Shown one piece after another: positions 8,853 through 17,205 of a stretch of DNA of 64,000 nucleotides (position 1 is its first letter; every line of letters starts with the position of its first letter). Source of the stretch: Nocardia ninae NBRC 108245 (GTDB lineage: Bacteria; Actinomycetota; Actinomycetes; Mycobacteriales; Mycobacteriaceae); NCBI RefSeq assembly GCF_007990755.1, contig NZ_BJXA01000026.1:1-64000 (forward strand), read 5' to 3'. Under the pieces are notes generated by a model. It was not told the DNA's origin. It worked only from the letters and a program-made list of their open reading frames with translations, and searched no databases. The position numbers were made by a program, and so were the translations under genes.

Positions 8853-9649
8853 GTTTTGCGGCCGACGCCGCCCCATGCGGCCGAGGGCGGTTCCGTGTTC
8901 ACGGCCTCGGGGTCGTCGGGGTGCCAGTGGTTGACCGGCACGATGCCGGGCGGCACGAGTTCGAGATTCTTGAAGACTTCGCGGACCTGGTCGACACTGC
9001 GCACGTAGTACGGAACGGCGCCGGTTTTGGAGTAGTAGTCCGAAAGGCGCACCAGCCGCGGATCTTCGTTGGTGCCCTCGTACATCGCGAAATAGCTTCC
9101 GGACGGAATGGCTTCCTGCAGCGCGCCGGTGATCCGGATAACGTCGTCCCAGGTGCGTGCATGGCCGAGAACGCCCATGAACATCACGGCAATCGGTTTG
9201 TTGAAGTTCAGAATATTGCGCGCTTCGGTGACCACCTGATCGGTGTCGTGGAAATCCGCTTCGATCAGCGCGGTCACACCTTCGTCGGTGGTATTGATCA
9301 ACAACGCGCGCGCATGAGCAAGCACGAGCGGATCGTTGTCCACGTAGACGATCTTGGATTCCGGCGCGACACTCTGTGCGACCTCGTGCGTGTTCTGCAT
9401 GGTGGGCAACCCGGTGCCCACGTCGAGGAACTGGCGGATGCCGCACTCGGCGGCGAGGTAGCGCACCATGCGTATCAAGTACTTCCGCGATTGGCGCGCC
9501 ATGGTGCCGATTTCGGGATACACCGATTCCCCCGACTCACCGGCTATCCGATCGACTTCGTAAAAGTCCTGACCACCGAGCCAGTAATTCCAGATTCGTG
9601 CGGAATGCGGTACATCGGTGCGGATCAGCCGATCGCTTTCGCGGACCAT
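8849..9649 (-). CDS. SAM-dependent methyltransferase, DUF574 (PF04672) type
   Basis: 266 residues with the family's signature order: PHSARIWNYWLGGQDFYEVDR near the N-terminus, FLDVGTGLPTMQNTHEVAQ as the SAM-binding loop, VYVDNDPLVLAHARALL, and the C-terminal GIVPVNHWHPDD. This family is expanded in Streptomyces and Nocardia; substrates are largely unknown. I chose the ATG at 9649 because GAGGAG lies eight bases upstream; a longer frame starts at 9700. A second family member is at 57529-58341. It converges on the IclR gene with a four-base overlap. Confidence 0.88.
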   Translation of the reverse strand: MVRESDRLIRTDVPHSARIWNYWLGGQDFYEVDRIAGESGESVYPEIGTMARQSRKYLIRMVRYLAAECGIRQFLDVGTGLPTMQNTHEVAQSVAPESKIVYVDNDPLVLAHARALLINTTDEGVTALIEADFHDTDQVVTEARNILNFNKPIAVMFMGVLGHARTWDDVIRITGALQEAIPSGSYFAMYEGTNEDPRLVRLSDYYSKTGAVPYYVRSVDQVREVFKNLELVPPGIVPVNHWHPDDPEAVNTEPPSAAWGGVGRKT

Positions 9650-9871
9650 GATGCGGCTCCTCGAGAGGTGGTACTTGCGGCTGACTGTACAAGCGTCCAA
9701 GGGCCCGCGTCGGCGAATTACGACATAAACACCGAAGAGTCAGATTGGACACGAGTCGCGTGTTCCGCCGAACGCGCGGAGAGCGCTTCTCGCCAGCCCA
9801 GTGGGCTCCGACACTCTACATCTTTCACCGTTCCAGCCGGTGACCGGGAACACAGCAGGATTGGTTGTGCA

Positions 9872-9882
9872 CAATATAATTG
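9872..9882 (+). promoter_or_regulatory. Candidate OhrR operator overlapping a TATAAT -10 element
   Basis: CAATATAATTG is an interrupted inverted repeat (CAAT/ATTG) containing a perfect TATAAT at 9875-9880, about 20 bases before the ohrR ATG. OhrR-type repressors bind AT-rich palindromes of this general form (TACAATT-AATTGTA in known cases). The transcript leader would be only about 13 bases. No convincing -35 hexamer is visible. Confidence 0.5.
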
Positions 9883-9900
9883 CGGACTACATTGTTGGAC

Positions 9901-10368
9901 ATGACCGATCACCTGACCCTCGATGAGCAGATCTGCTTCCCGCTGTACGCGGCATCCCGGGCGATGACCGCGGTCTACCGGCCGAAGCTGGAACGGCTCG
10001 GGCTGACCTACCCGCAGTACCTGGTGATGCTCGCCCTGTGGGAACGGGACGGGCGTAGCGTCGGCGAGGTGTGCCACGCGCTCGCGTTGGACTCCGGCAC
10101 GCTGTCTCCGCTGCTCAAGCGGCTGGAGGCGGCGGGCCTGGTGCAGCGCAGGCGCTCAGCCGCCGATGAACGACGCGTCGATATCCAGCTCACCGAACGC
10201 GGGCGCGAGCTGCGGGCCCAGGCCCGCGATATACCGGCCGAAATGGCTGCGGCCTGCGGCCTCTCCATGGACGAGTTCCTGGCGCTGCGCGAAACCCTGC
10301 GCAGGCTCACCGCCGCGCTGGCGGCCGCGGGGAACGAACTGCCGGCTTCATCGAACGAAGGAGAATAG
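9901..10368 (+). CDS. ohrR: MarR-family organic-peroxide sensor OhrR
   Basis: 155 residues, MarR winged-helix fold: VGEVCHALALDSGTLSPLLKRL recognition region and the wing RRSAADERRVDIQLT. Near the N-terminus LDEQICFPLYAASR matches the OhrR signature around the peroxide-sensing Cys, here Cys12; oxidation of this residue releases the repressor from DNA in characterised family members. ATG at 9901 matches the family N-terminus; an earlier in-frame start at 9880 would fall inside the likely operator. The gene is followed after two bases by ohr, so repressor and target share an operon, with autoregulation through the upstream palindrome likely. Confidence 0.92.
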   Translation: MTDHLTLDEQICFPLYAASRAMTAVYRPKLERLGLTYPQYLVMLALWERDGRSVGEVCHALALDSGTLSPLLKRLEAAGLVQRRRSAADERRVDIQLTERGRELRAQARDIPAEMAAACGLSMDEFLALRETLRRLTAALAAAGNELPASSNEGE

Positions 10369-10370
10369 AC

Positions 10371-10793
10371 ATGCAGATCCTCTACACCGCGGAAGCACTG
10401 GCGACCGGCGACGGCCGCAACGGCCACGCCCGCACCACCGACGGCAAGGTCGACGTCGATCTGGCGGCGCCCAAGGAAATGGGCGGCAGCGGCCAGGGCA
10501 CCAACCCCGAGCAGCTGTTCGCGGCGGGCTACGCGGCCTGCTTCCATTCGGCGCTGCGGCTGGTCGGCAAGCAGGCCAAGGCGAACATCGACGACTCCGC
10601 CGTCGGCGCGAAGGTCGGCATCGGGCCGAACGACGCGGGCGGGTTCGCGCTCGCGGTCACCCTCGAGGTGTCGCTGCCGCATCTGTCCCGCGAGGAAGCC
10701 CAAGCCCTCGCCGACAAGGCACACCAGGTGTGCCCGTACTCCAACGCCACCCGCGGCAACATCGACGTCGACGTCGTTGTCGCCGAAGACTGA
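10371..10793 (+). CDS. ohr: Organic hydroperoxide resistance protein (Ohr, OsmC superfamily)
   Basis: Thiol peroxidase that reduces organic (including lipid) hydroperoxides using a reactive Cys pair, cytoplasmic. 140 residues, standard length. Both conserved cysteines are present: FAAGYAACFHSAL (catalytic Cys) and HQVCPYSNATRGN (resolving Cys). GAAGGAG stands upstream of the ATG. Lies two bases after ohrR and 15 before an oxidoreductase. Confidence 0.96.
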   Translation: MQILYTAEALATGDGRNGHARTTDGKVDVDLAAPKEMGGSGQGTNPEQLFAAGYAACFHSALRLVGKQAKANIDDSAVGAKVGIGPNDAGGFALAVTLEVSLPHLSREEAQALADKAHQVCPYSNATRGNIDVDVVVAED

Positions 10794-10808
10794 ACGAAGG
10801 AGCAGAGC

Positions 10809-11792
10809 ATGCGTGCGGTAGTCATCGAAAGTTTCGGCGAGCCCAAAGACGTACTGAACACGGCGGAACGGCCGCTGCCCGAACCCGGCGAGGGTGAGGT
10901 ACGGCTGGAGCTGGTCCTCGCGCCCATCCACAATCACGACCTCGCGATCGTGCGCGGGGTGTACGGCTACAAGCCGCCGCTGCCCGCGATCCCGGGGACC
11001 GAAGGGGTCGGCCGGGTCGACGCGCTCGGCGCCGGGGTGACCGGATTGACTGTCGGGCAACGGGTTACCGTGTCCGGCGCGCAGAACGTCTGGGCCGACT
11101 ATTTCGTCGTCAAGGCCGGCCAGGTGGTGCCGGTGCCGGATGCGGTGTCCGACGAGACCGCCGCCCAGCTGCTCGCCATGCCGCTCAGTGCGCTGATGCT
11201 GCTGGAGGATCTCAAGGTGGCCGCGGGCGATTGGATCGCGATCAACGCCGCGAACGGCGCGGTCGGTCGGCTGGTCAATGTGCTTGCGCGGCAACGCGGT
11301 ATCAACGTGCTCAACCTGGTGCGCGGGCCGAAATCGGTCGAGGCCTTGCAGTCGGCGGGCTTCGAGCCGGTGTTCGATACGGAGGCCGAGGGCTGGCGGG
11401 ATGAGGCTGTCGCCGCAACCTCCGGCGCGCCGATCGTGCGTGCGGTCGATCAGGTCGGTGGGCGGGCGGCCAGCGATGCGATGGCCTTGCTCGCGCCCAA
11501 GGGGCAGCTGATCTCGTTCGGTGCGCTGTCCGGTCAGCCGTTGACGCTCGGTCCTGGCGAACTCATCTTCAAGCAGATTGTGGTCAAGGGCTTCTGGGGT
11601 TCCAAGCGGATCGAGGAGACCTCGGCTGAGGACCGCAAGCGGTTGATCGGCGAACTCGTGTCCGCGGCGGCGCAGGGGGTGCTGCGGCTCGATGTCGAAG
11701 CCACCTATGCGCTGGATTCGGCGGCCGACGCGGCCGTGGCCACCGAGAGCCCGGGACGCAGCGCGAAGATCGCGCTGGCTCCGAAGGTCTGA
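10809..11792 (+). CDS. Zinc-type (MDR superfamily) NADPH:quinone-reductase-like oxidoreductase
   Basis: 327 residues: GroES-like N-terminal half (IPGTEGVGRVDALGAGVTGLTVGQRV) and a Rossmann nucleotide-binding half (INAANGAVGRLVNVLARQRG). The structural and catalytic zinc cysteines of classical alcohol dehydrogenases are absent, pointing to the quinone oxidoreductase or enoyl reductase branch. A GAAGGAG site precedes the ATG. As third gene after ohrR-ohr it is probably induced by organic peroxides and may detoxify reactive carbonyls or quinones; that role is inferred from position. Confidence 0.85.
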   Translation: MRAVVIESFGEPKDVLNTAERPLPEPGEGEVRLELVLAPIHNHDLAIVRGVYGYKPPLPAIPGTEGVGRVDALGAGVTGLTVGQRVTVSGAQNVWADYFVVKAGQVVPVPDAVSDETAAQLLAMPLSALMLLEDLKVAAGDWIAINAANGAVGRLVNVLARQRGINVLNLVRGPKSVEALQSAGFEPVFDTEAEGWRDEAVAATSGAPIVRAVDQVGGRAASDAMALLAPKGQLISFGALSGQPLTLGPGELIFKQIVVKGFWGSKRIEETSAEDRKRLIGELVSAAAQGVLRLDVEATYALDSAADAAVATESPGRSAKIALAPKV

Positions 11793-11794
11793 CG

Positions 11795-13348
11795 TTACGC
11801 GGGCGGTTCGAGGACGGCCATGGCGGCGTTGTGACCGGGGATGCCGCTGACTCCACCGCCTCGGACCGCGCCCGCACCACACAAGAACACATTGGGGTGT
11901 CCGGTCGAAACGCCCCAGCGCACGGCCGGATCGGTCTCGTCGCCCTCGGTGCGGTAGGGGAATGCCAAGTCGCGGTGGAAGATATGGCCGCCGGGTAGGC
12001 CGACCTCCTGTTCGAGGTCGAGCGGGGTCTTTGCCTCGAGGCACGGTGCACCGCGCTCGTCCACAGCCAGACACTCGCTGATCGGCTCGGCGAGCACCGA
12101 ATCCAGCTGGGCGATGGTCGCTTTCACGAGCTCGGCCTTCACACCCGCTGGATCCTTGGCGAAAAGCTTTGCCGGTGTGTGCAATCCGAACAAGGTGAGG
12201 GTATGGGCGCCCTGCGCGGCCAGCTCCGGTGACAGGATCGACGGGTCGGTCAGTGTGTGACAGTAGATCTCCGACGGTGGCGCGGACGGAATCCGGCCGA
12301 TCGCGGCCTCGCCGTAAGCCCGGTCCAGCTGTGAATAGGACTCGCCGATGTGGAAGGTCCCGGCGAACGCTGCCCTCGGATCCACCGAACTATCCCGCAG
12401 CCGGGGCAGTCTCGTCAGCAGCATGTTGATTTTCAGTTGCGCGCCTTCGGGTTTCGGCTCCGCCGGCGCGCCGAGCAGCCGGGCCAGCTCGTGCGGCGCG
12501 GCGTTCACCAGCACGTGTCCCGCGCCGACCACCCCGTCCGGATAGCTCACTTCGGCCGCGCGGCCGTCGGTTTCGATCGCGATGACCGGGCAGTCGGTGA
12601 CAATTTCCGCGCCCGCGGCGCGGGCCGCGTCGGCGAGCGCATCGGTGAGTGCGCCCATGCCACCCACCGGCACGTCCCAGTCCCCCGTGCCGTTACCGAT
12701 CACGTGATACAGGAAGCAGCGATTCTGGCGCAGCGTCGGATCGTGCGCCTGGGTGAACGTGCCGATCAACGCGTCGGTGAGCACGACACCGCGCACCGTG
12801 TCATCGACGAACTCCGACTCGATGAGCTCCCCCAGCGGCCGTTCGAACAACGCGGTCCAGGCGAATTCGTCGTCGACCGCTCGGCGCAGCTCGGCACGTG
12901 ACGGCAACGGTCGCGTCAACGTGGGGAACACTCGCTCGGCCAGCCGCCCCGTCATCGTGTAAAGCCGTTGCCACGCAGCAAAATCCCGATCCGAACCGGT
13001 GAGCCGCACGAAACTCTCGCGGGTACGCCCCGCCGAGCCGGTATCCACCAACAGTCCACCCGCCCCCACCGGCGTATACGACGAGATCCGCCGCCGCCGC
13101 GTCACGCACGCCAACCCCAGCTCATCGATGATCTGCCGCGGCAACAAACTCACCAGGTACGAATACCGGGACAACCGCGCATCCACCCCGTCGAACACCG
13201 GGGCAGACACCGCGGCACCCCCCGTACGCGCCTGCCGCTCCAGCACCAGCACCGACCGCCCGGCCCGCCCCAGATACGCGGCAGCCACCAACCCATTGTG
13301 ACCACCACCCACAACCACCACGTCATACGACGCCCGAGTCGGCTTCAT
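11795..13348 (-). CDS. Phytoene-dehydrogenase-like FAD-dependent oxidoreductase
   Basis: 517 residues. The N-terminal FAD-binding motif VVVVGGGHNGLVAAAYLGRAG is followed by the ERQARTGGAA segment and a C-terminal FAD/substrate segment (VFLCGAGAVRGGGVSGIPGHNAA). This is the COG1233 phytoene desaturase/amine oxidase group, which covers carotenoid enzymes and many flavoproteins of unknown substrate. No other carotenoid gene is nearby, so carotenoid synthesis is not supported. ATG chosen with GAGGA just upstream; the open frame extends further but without homology-like sequence. Its end is two bases from the convergent oxidoreductase gene. Confidence 0.85.
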   Translation of the reverse strand: MKPTRASYDVVVVGGGHNGLVAAAYLGRAGRSVLVLERQARTGGAAVSAPVFDGVDARLSRYSYLVSLLPRQIIDELGLACVTRRRRISSYTPVGAGGLLVDTGSAGRTRESFVRLTGSDRDFAAWQRLYTMTGRLAERVFPTLTRPLPSRAELRRAVDDEFAWTALFERPLGELIESEFVDDTVRGVVLTDALIGTFTQAHDPTLRQNRCFLYHVIGNGTGDWDVPVGGMGALTDALADAARAAGAEIVTDCPVIAIETDGRAAEVSYPDGVVGAGHVLVNAAPHELARLLGAPAEPKPEGAQLKINMLLTRLPRLRDSSVDPRAAFAGTFHIGESYSQLDRAYGEAAIGRIPSAPPSEIYCHTLTDPSILSPELAAQGAHTLTLFGLHTPAKLFAKDPAGVKAELVKATIAQLDSVLAEPISECLAVDERGAPCLEAKTPLDLEQEVGLPGGHIFHRDLAFPYRTEGDETDPAVRWGVSTGHPNVFLCGAGAVRGGGVSGIPGHNAAMAVLEPPA

Positions 13349-13399
13349 CCGTCCTCGATAGCACGAATCCGGCAGATCGACACCCGCAACACAGCGAAA

Positions 13400-13428
13400 C
13401 CCCGCCCGGCGATCGAGGCCGGGCGGGG
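13400..13428. repeat. Strong inverted repeat in a divergent intergenic region
   Basis: Perfect 11-bp arms CCCCGCCCGGC/GCCGGGCGGGG around a seven-base loop, 52-80 bases upstream of the flavoprotein start. It looks like a terminator stem but no gene ends here. The rest of 13349-13745 holds a smaller GCCGCC/GGCGGC hairpin near 13525 and no convincing ORF. Confidence 0.6.
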
Positions 13429-13745
13429 TCGAGTGTCCCGCGGCGAACGCAACCGGAGGTCTACCGCGCCGCCTACTCGACCAGGCCCGGCGGCGCCTAG
13501 TGGATCGCAACGAAGTGCTGGATCGCCGCCCCGATGGCGGCCCTAGTGGTCGTGCGATACCGGATGCGCCGTCGGTCGGCTGCGACTGAAAGCGGCGAAG
13601 TGTCGGGCGAACGCACAATTCGATTCGCACGATCGGCATTGACTATCGCCCCGACCCGACTCCCCCGGTGGCGCACAGACTTGCGTCAGGCCGACGGTGC
13701 GCCAACGCACTGGTCGCCGGCGAAGTGCCCGGCTGAGGAGAACTG

Positions 13746-14879
13746 GTGGCAAGACTGCGAATTGACAAGGTGTCGAAGCAATTCGGCGCGACCTACGCGG
13801 TGCGCGAGGTGAGCCTCGACATCGCCGACGGGGAGTTTCTGGTGCTGCTGGGACCGAGTGGGTGCGGCAAGTCCACGCTGCTGCGGATGATCGCGGGGCT
13901 GGAGGATCCCACCGACGGACTGATCTTGTTGGACGGCAACGACATTACGCACCGCGCGCCACAGCAGCGCGATCTGGCGATGGTGTTCCAGAGCTATGCG
14001 CTCTACCCGCATCTGACCGTGGCCAAGAACATCGGCTTCCCGCTGCGCGCCAGGCACACACCGCGATCGAAGATCGCCGAGCGGGTGGCCGAGGTGGCCG
14101 CCGTGCTCGGGCTCGACGAGTTGCTGCGGCGCAAGCCCGCCGCGCTCTCGGGTGGGCAGCGGCAGCGAGTCGCGTTGGCCCGCGCGATGGTTCGTGATCC
14201 CGGTGCGTTCCTGATGGACGAGCCGCTGTCGAACCTGGATGCCAAACTGCGCAGCGCTACCCGCGCGGAGCTGATCGCGCTGCATCGCAGGCTGGGGGCG
14301 ACGTTCCTGTACGTCACCCACGATCAGGTCGAGGCGATGACCATGGCCGACCGGATCGCGCTGCTCAACGAGGGGCAGGTGGAGCAGGTCGGCACGCCGA
14401 CCGAGTTGTACGACCGGCCGCGGTCCGCCTTTGTGGCCGGGTTTCTCGGCGCACCGCCGATGAACCTGTGTCCCGGCGTGGTCACCGAACGAGACGGGCG
14501 GCTGTTCTTGGTGGCCGATGGCATCGATATCGAATTGGCCATCACCACTGCGGACTTCGGGGCTAACCGCGAGGTGATCGCCGGCGTCCGGCCCGAGCAG
14601 CTACGTATCGACGCGACCGCCGCGCATATTCACGGCCGGGTCACCATGGTCGAGAACCTCGGCAGCGAGGAACTGATCCACTGCACCACCGGCGACCACA
14701 CGCTCTGTGTCCGCGCGCCGCGCCCCGCCGACGTGCATGCCGACGACAGCATCGGGCTGCGCGTCGACCCCGGTCACCTCCACCTGTTCGATCCCGCGTC
14801 CGGCCTGCGCATGACTTGGCAAGAACCGCAGCTGGATTCGGTACCCGACAGCGCCGAGGAGTCTGTCGCTGTCGCCTGA
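13746..14879 (+). CDS. ugpC: ABC transporter ATP-binding protein (UgpC/MalK/MsmX type)
   Basis: 377 residues. Walker A GPSGCGKST near 38, Q-loop FQSYALYPHLTV, ABC signature LSGGQRQR, Walker B FLMDEP, and the switch His in YVTHDQ, then a C-terminal OB-fold regulatory region (VIAGVRPEQLRID). This energises import of sugars, polyols or phosphodiesters by CUT1-type ABC systems. GTG start with GAGGAGA directly upstream. First gene of a five-gene operon (ATPase, binding lipoprotein, phosphodiesterase, two permeases). The ugp name reflects operon content; the substrate is not proven. Confidence 0.9.
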   Translation: MARLRIDKVSKQFGATYAVREVSLDIADGEFLVLLGPSGCGKSTLLRMIAGLEDPTDGLILLDGNDITHRAPQQRDLAMVFQSYALYPHLTVAKNIGFPLRARHTPRSKIAERVAEVAAVLGLDELLRRKPAALSGGQRQRVALARAMVRDPGAFLMDEPLSNLDAKLRSATRAELIALHRRLGATFLYVTHDQVEAMTMADRIALLNEGQVEQVGTPTELYDRPRSAFVAGFLGAPPMNLCPGVVTERDGRLFLVADGIDIELAITTADFGANREVIAGVRPEQLRIDATAAHIHGRVTMVENLGSEELIHCTTGDHTLCVRAPRPADVHADDSIGLRVDPGHLHLFDPASGLRMTWQEPQLDSVPDSAEESVAVA

Positions 14880-14917
14880 CAACGCCGTCCGACACCCCCA
14901 ATCATCAGGAGAACACC

Positions 14918-16291
14918 GTGAAACGCACCGCGCCCATCTTGGGCATGGTGTTCGCAACCACCGTCGCGCTCAGCGCTTGCGGCGGACTCGGGAGCACCAG
15001 CACCGATTCGAACTCCAGCACCGCGCAGATCCCGGACCTGACACCGGATCAGCAGGTGTCCATCGTGTTCGAGTCCTACAATTACGGGCTCGCGGGCGCG
15101 TGGACCGATACCTTCAACACACTTATCGCCGACTTCGGCAAGAAGTTCCCGAACATCACGGTGACGGCGCAGAAGCCGCAGGGCAACAGCCCGAACCCGG
15201 CCACGGACACCATCTCCAGCATCCAGAACCAGACGGTCGCGGGCACCCCGCCGGACGTCGCGCAGCTCGGTTTCAGCGACCTGGACTACACCATCCATCA
15301 GCTGGGCGCCAAGCCACTGGACGCGCTGGTCTCCCAGCAGGAGGTGCAGCGCAACTTCGACGGGGCCAAGCACCCGTACGCGCCGAAGGCCAGGACCCTC
15401 GCGGATTGGGACGGCCACACCTACGGCGTTCCGTTCGTGTTCTCCACCCCGGTGCTGTACTACAACGCCTCGCTGTTCACCGCGGCCGGGCTCGATCCCG
15501 CCAAGCCGCCGAGCACCTGGCAGCAGGTCGCCGAGGCGTCGACGGCCATCACCGGTAAGACCGGCAAGGGGGGCATCTACGTCGACTGCCTGACCAAGAC
15601 CGCCAAGGACTGGTGCTTCCAGTCGCTGGTCCGGTCCAATGGCGGCCGGGTGATCTCCGAGGACCGCAAGACGCTGACCTTCGCCGACGCGCCCGTGGTC
15701 GAGGTCGCGTGGCAGCAGCAACAGCTCGTCGAGGCGGGCAGCATGCCGAAACTGAACCAGAAACAGGGTTACGAGGCGTTCGCGCGCGGCGACATCGGCA
15801 TGATTCTGGAGACCAGCGCGATCCAGGGCACCTTCACCACCGGCGCCAAGGACAAGTGGGACCTGCGTTCGGCGCCGATGCCGAGCTTCGGGGACAAGCC
15901 GACGGTGCCGACGAATTCCGGTGCCTCGCTGCACATCCTGTCCAACGATCCGGCCAAGCAGCGGGCGTCCTGGGAGCTGATCGAGTTCCTCACCAGCGAA
16001 GCCGCTTACACCAAGATCTCGCAGGGCATCGGCTATCTGCCGCTGCGCACGGGGCTGATGGACGATCCGAACGGGCTGAAGGAGTGGTCGGCGAAGAATC
16101 CGCTGCTGGCCCCGAACGTCGCGCAGCTGGCGAACATGGAGCCGTGGGTTTCCATGCCGGGCACCAACTACCTGCAGATCCGCGACGGCATGATGGACGC
16201 GGTCGAGGCGATCGTGTTCCAGGGCAAGGATCCCCAGTCCACCCTGAGTGCTGCCCGTGAGCAGGCCGCCAAACTGTTGCCCGCGTCATGA
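14918..16291 (+). CDS. ugpB: Extracellular solute-binding lipoprotein (family 1, UgpB-like)
   Basis: 457 residues. Lipoprotein signal peptide with lipobox LSAC, acylated Cys21, then a Ser/Thr linker and a family-1 solute-binding fold (VAGTPPDVAQLGFSDLDYTIHQLGA, YGVPFVFSTPVLYYNASLF, PSTWQQVAEA, MPGTNYLQIRDGMMDAVEAI). It would capture substrate outside the membrane and deliver it to the two permeases. GTG start with AGGAG seven bases upstream. Its TGA overlaps the ATG of the phosphodiesterase gene. Confidence 0.9.
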   Translation: MKRTAPILGMVFATTVALSACGGLGSTSTDSNSSTAQIPDLTPDQQVSIVFESYNYGLAGAWTDTFNTLIADFGKKFPNITVTAQKPQGNSPNPATDTISSIQNQTVAGTPPDVAQLGFSDLDYTIHQLGAKPLDALVSQQEVQRNFDGAKHPYAPKARTLADWDGHTYGVPFVFSTPVLYYNASLFTAAGLDPAKPPSTWQQVAEASTAITGKTGKGGIYVDCLTKTAKDWCFQSLVRSNGGRVISEDRKTLTFADAPVVEVAWQQQQLVEAGSMPKLNQKQGYEAFARGDIGMILETSAIQGTFTTGAKDKWDLRSAPMPSFGDKPTVPTNSGASLHILSNDPAKQRASWELIEFLTSEAAYTKISQGIGYLPLRTGLMDDPNGLKEWSAKNPLLAPNVAQLANMEPWVSMPGTNYLQIRDGMMDAVEAIVFQGKDPQSTLSAAREQAAKLLPAS

Positions 16292-17202
16292 GCGAGCGGA
16301 TATCAGAAGTTACCGGCCACCCGGTTACGCACGGGCACAGCATGAATCGCGTGACGATCGTCCAGCTGACCGACACCCATCTGCGGCCTGCCGGGGAACG
16401 GGTACACGGCAAGATCGACACCTACCAGAACCTCACCTATGTGCTGGAACAGCTGAGGACCTCGCAGCAGCGGATCGACGCGCTGGTGCTCTCGGGTGAC
16501 CTGACCGACAACGGGTCGCCCGAGGCGTACCGGCGGCTACGCGACGCGGTCGAGCCGGTGGCCGCCGAGCTCGGCGCGCAGACGGTGTACGTGATGGGCA
16601 ATCACGACGACCGCGCGGCCTTCGGCACCGAACTGCTCGATACCTATTGCGCCACAAGCGATCCCGACTTCACCCACGATCAGGTCACCGATGTCGCGGG
16701 GCTGCGGGTGATCGCGCTGGACAGCACCACCCCGCGCCGCCACGACGGGCGGCTGGAGCCCGAACAACTGGACTGGCTGGCCGAGCAGCTGCGGCAGCCC
16801 GCGCGGCACGGCACGCTACTCGTGCTGCACCACCCGCCGATCCCGTCGCCGATCGCGGCCACCGAGTATCTGCGGCTCGAAAAGCCGGAACTGCTCGACG
16901 AGGTGCTCGCGGGATCGGATGTGCGGCTGATCATCTGCGGGCACAACCACCTGACCGGCGCGGCCGCGCTCGGCGGTATCCCCGTCTGGATCGGGCCGGC
17001 GCTGTCGTATCGGATCGATCCGATCGCACCCATCGGGCGGCACCGAGGGCTGCTCGGATTCGGTTACAGCCGTATCGATCTGCTCGGCTCGACCTTGGTC
17101 GCCACCGCGATCGAGGCCACTCCTGCCGAAACCCTGTACGACAGAACGGAACAGGACGTCCTCGAACAGCTCGCCGCGTTGGCGGCGGCGGAGGCCGGGT
17201 AG
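16288..17202 (+). CDS. Class III metallophosphodiesterase (Rv0805/CpdA/GpdQ-like)
   Basis: 304 residues with the full calcineurin-like metal-site set: LTDTHL, LSGDLTDNG, MGNHDDRAAF, LHHPPIP and CGHNH. Strong likeness to mycobacterial Rv0805, a class III cyclic-nucleotide phosphodiesterase, and to the GpdQ glycerophosphodiesterase group. There is no signal peptide, so it acts in the cytoplasm. The ATG at 16288 overlaps the previous stop (ATGA); an ATG at 16342 would give an N-terminus closer to Rv0805. Its place inside an import operon suggests it hydrolyses the imported phosphodiester rather than cAMP; this is inference. Confidence 0.88.
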   Translation: MSERISEVTGHPVTHGHSMNRVTIVQLTDTHLRPAGERVHGKIDTYQNLTYVLEQLRTSQQRIDALVLSGDLTDNGSPEAYRRLRDAVEPVAAELGAQTVYVMGNHDDRAAFGTELLDTYCATSDPDFTHDQVTDVAGLRVIALDSTTPRRHDGRLEPEQLDWLAEQLRQPARHGTLLVLHHPPIPSPIAATEYLRLEKPELLDEVLAGSDVRLIICGHNHLTGAAALGGIPVWIGPALSYRIDPIAPIGRHRGLLGFGYSRIDLLGSTLVATAIEATPAETLYDRTEQDVLEQLAALAAAEAG

Positions 17203-17205
17203 GTC

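Noticed and set aside
10008-12074. Minus-strand open frame of 688 codons across ohr and the oxidoreductase
   Set aside because: Runs antisense through well-identified ohrR, ohr and MDR genes.
11795-13348. Carotenoid biosynthesis cluster
   Set aside because: The phytoene-dehydrogenase-like gene has no crtB, crtE or crtI-type partners nearby.
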